Shown: in pieces, positions 63,395 to 64,000 of the stretch | Numbering within the stretch: the first letter of the stretch is position 1 | Layout: each line of letters starts with the position of its first letter | Assembly: GCA_963784575.1 (NCBI GenBank) | Contig: CAWARU010000001.1 | Span: 868,001-932,000 of the forward strand | DNA: 64,000 nt | DNA from: CAWARU01 sp963784575 | GTDB taxonomy: Bacteria; Pseudomonadota; Gammaproteobacteria; UBA6186; Azoamicaceae | Reading direction: 5' to 3' | Translations under genes and position numbers: made by a program | Notes under the pieces: generated by a model | Told to the model about the DNA's origin: nothing | The model's input: only the letters and a program-made list of their open reading frames with translations | The model's database searches: none

Positions 63395-64000
63395 CTAAAT
63401 ATATTTTGCGATGAAGGCATCAAGCTTATTTGCCTGTAAAGGCGGAGATATATAAAATCCCTGAATTGTATCGCAATTTTTTTCTCGAAGAAATTGCATC
63501 TGTTCCTGAGTTTCAACCCCTTCTGCAATCACCTTGATATTTAAGTTGTGTGCCATATCAATGATTGTTTTTACTAATATTGCGGCTTCCTTGCTTCTCG
63601 GCAAATCCTTGATAAAAGAACGATCTATTTTGATGTTATCCGCATTCATATAGTAGAGATAGGATAAAGCTGAGTAGCCCGTTCCAAAATCATCGATGGA
63701 GATCTCCAAACCCATATTTCTAAGCCTGCTCAAAATTGATCGATTATCTTCAATGTTCAAAAACAAAGAACTTTCTGTTATTTCTATCCCAAATAATTTA
63801 GGATCCAAGTCATACTTACTAAAGAGTTCTTCGAACATTTCAGGCAGCCCGGTGTCTTGAAAATCATAGGAAGTTAGGTTAATGGCAATTTGAAATAAGG
63901 GCAGAGACTTAATTTTCCTCAATTTTTGCAACTCGCAGCATAATTGCAAAATTTTTAGTGTGAGTGGCCGAATAAGGCCTGTACTCTCTGCTAAAGGTAT
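63395..64000 (-). CDS. EAL-domain c-di-GMP phosphodiesterase, 5' end off window
   Basis: The frame continues through the right edge of the window, so only the last about 200 residues are seen. Conserved elements are PLAESTGLI at the edge, ITESSLF, the metal-binding DDFGTGYSALSYL, KIDRSFI, the catalytic AEGVET and QGFYISPP. All catalytic residues visible in this half are intact, so it should hydrolyse cyclic-di-GMP to pGpG. The N-terminal EAL signature itself and any sensor domain lie beyond the window. It is convergent with the diguanylate cyclase gene, 29 bp apart. Confidence 0.92.
   Translation of the reverse strand: MPLAESTGLIRPLTLKILQLCCELQKLRKIKSLPLFQIAINLTSYDFQDTGLPEMFEELFSKYDLDPKLFGIEITESSLFLNIEDNRSILSRLRNMGLEISIDDFGTGYSALSYLYYMNADNIKIDRSFIKDLPRSKEAAILVKTIIDMAHNLNIKVIAEGVETQEQMQFLREKNCDTIQGFYISPPLQANKLDAFIAKYI

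Overview
The window looks like a piece of chromosome from an AT-rich gammaproteobacterium with the habits of a host-associated Legionellales/Coxiellaceae-type bacterium. This placement is an inference. It rests on the low GC content, ankyrin-repeat and leucine-rich-repeat-like genes, very large proteins of unknown function, many decaying accessory genes, and gammaproteobacterial housekeeping genes (nhaD, metNI, a close yfcG match). No rRNA, tRNA or marker gene is present to fix the taxon.

Layout. 1-14839 is an accessory block. It holds a tandem array of about 1000-residue paralogous proteins on the minus strand, transcribed in the order D (14839-11867), C (11851-8852), B (8836-2639) and a leftover 3' piece A (495 to beyond base 1). 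Copies B, C and D all carry frameshifts. B is also split by a 3.3-kb DDE transposon (2974-6312) with three core genes and an accessory zinc-finger gene. A multiply frameshifted leucine-rich-repeat-like gene (796-2559) lies between A and B. 15198-17084 holds a Pro/Glu-rich protein and a coiled-coil protein in one operon. 17211-18533 is nhaD. 18633-30209 is one intact 11.6-kb gene for a 3858-residue ankyrin protein. It carries the conserved core of the DUF3638/DUF3645 family, best known from eukaryotes, and an internal His-Asn-Gln-Cys arrangement resembling clan CE cysteine proteases.

30472-37172 is mostly intact metabolism and transport: an S51 peptidase, an MFS transporter, metI-metN, a glycerophosphodiester phosphodiesterase and a CPA1 Na+/H+ antiporter. 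A twice-frameshifted PD-(D/E)XK DNA-repair nuclease follows (37156-40269). 40535-44553 holds small accessory genes: a frameshifted lipoprotein, an ankyrin-like gene and an inverted partial duplicate of it. 45045-51998 is a complete four-gene type I Wadjet anti-plasmid locus (jetABCD on the minus strand) in which jetC and jetD each carry one apparent frameshift.

52330-64000 holds yfcG, a tiny membrane protein and a sugar-nucleotide/mannoside cluster. The cluster comprises mannose-1-phosphate guanylyltransferase, an outer-membrane-like protein, a nucleotide-sugar dehydrogenase, an SDR epimerase, a double-domain GH130 protein and a single-domain GH130 protein. It is followed by a GAF-GGDEF diguanylate cyclase and a partial EAL phosphodiesterase. 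GH130 enzymes can release mannose-1-phosphate, the substrate of the guanylyltransferase, so the cluster reads as mannoside turnover or glycan building next to cyclic-di-GMP genes.

A recurring theme is single-base indels, often in short A/T runs. At least 14 fall in about 19 kb of accessory or defence genes, and none is evident in about 39 kb of other genes, including the 11.6-kb gene. That pattern favours real gene decay or phase variation over uniform sequencing error, but raw reads would be needed to decide.
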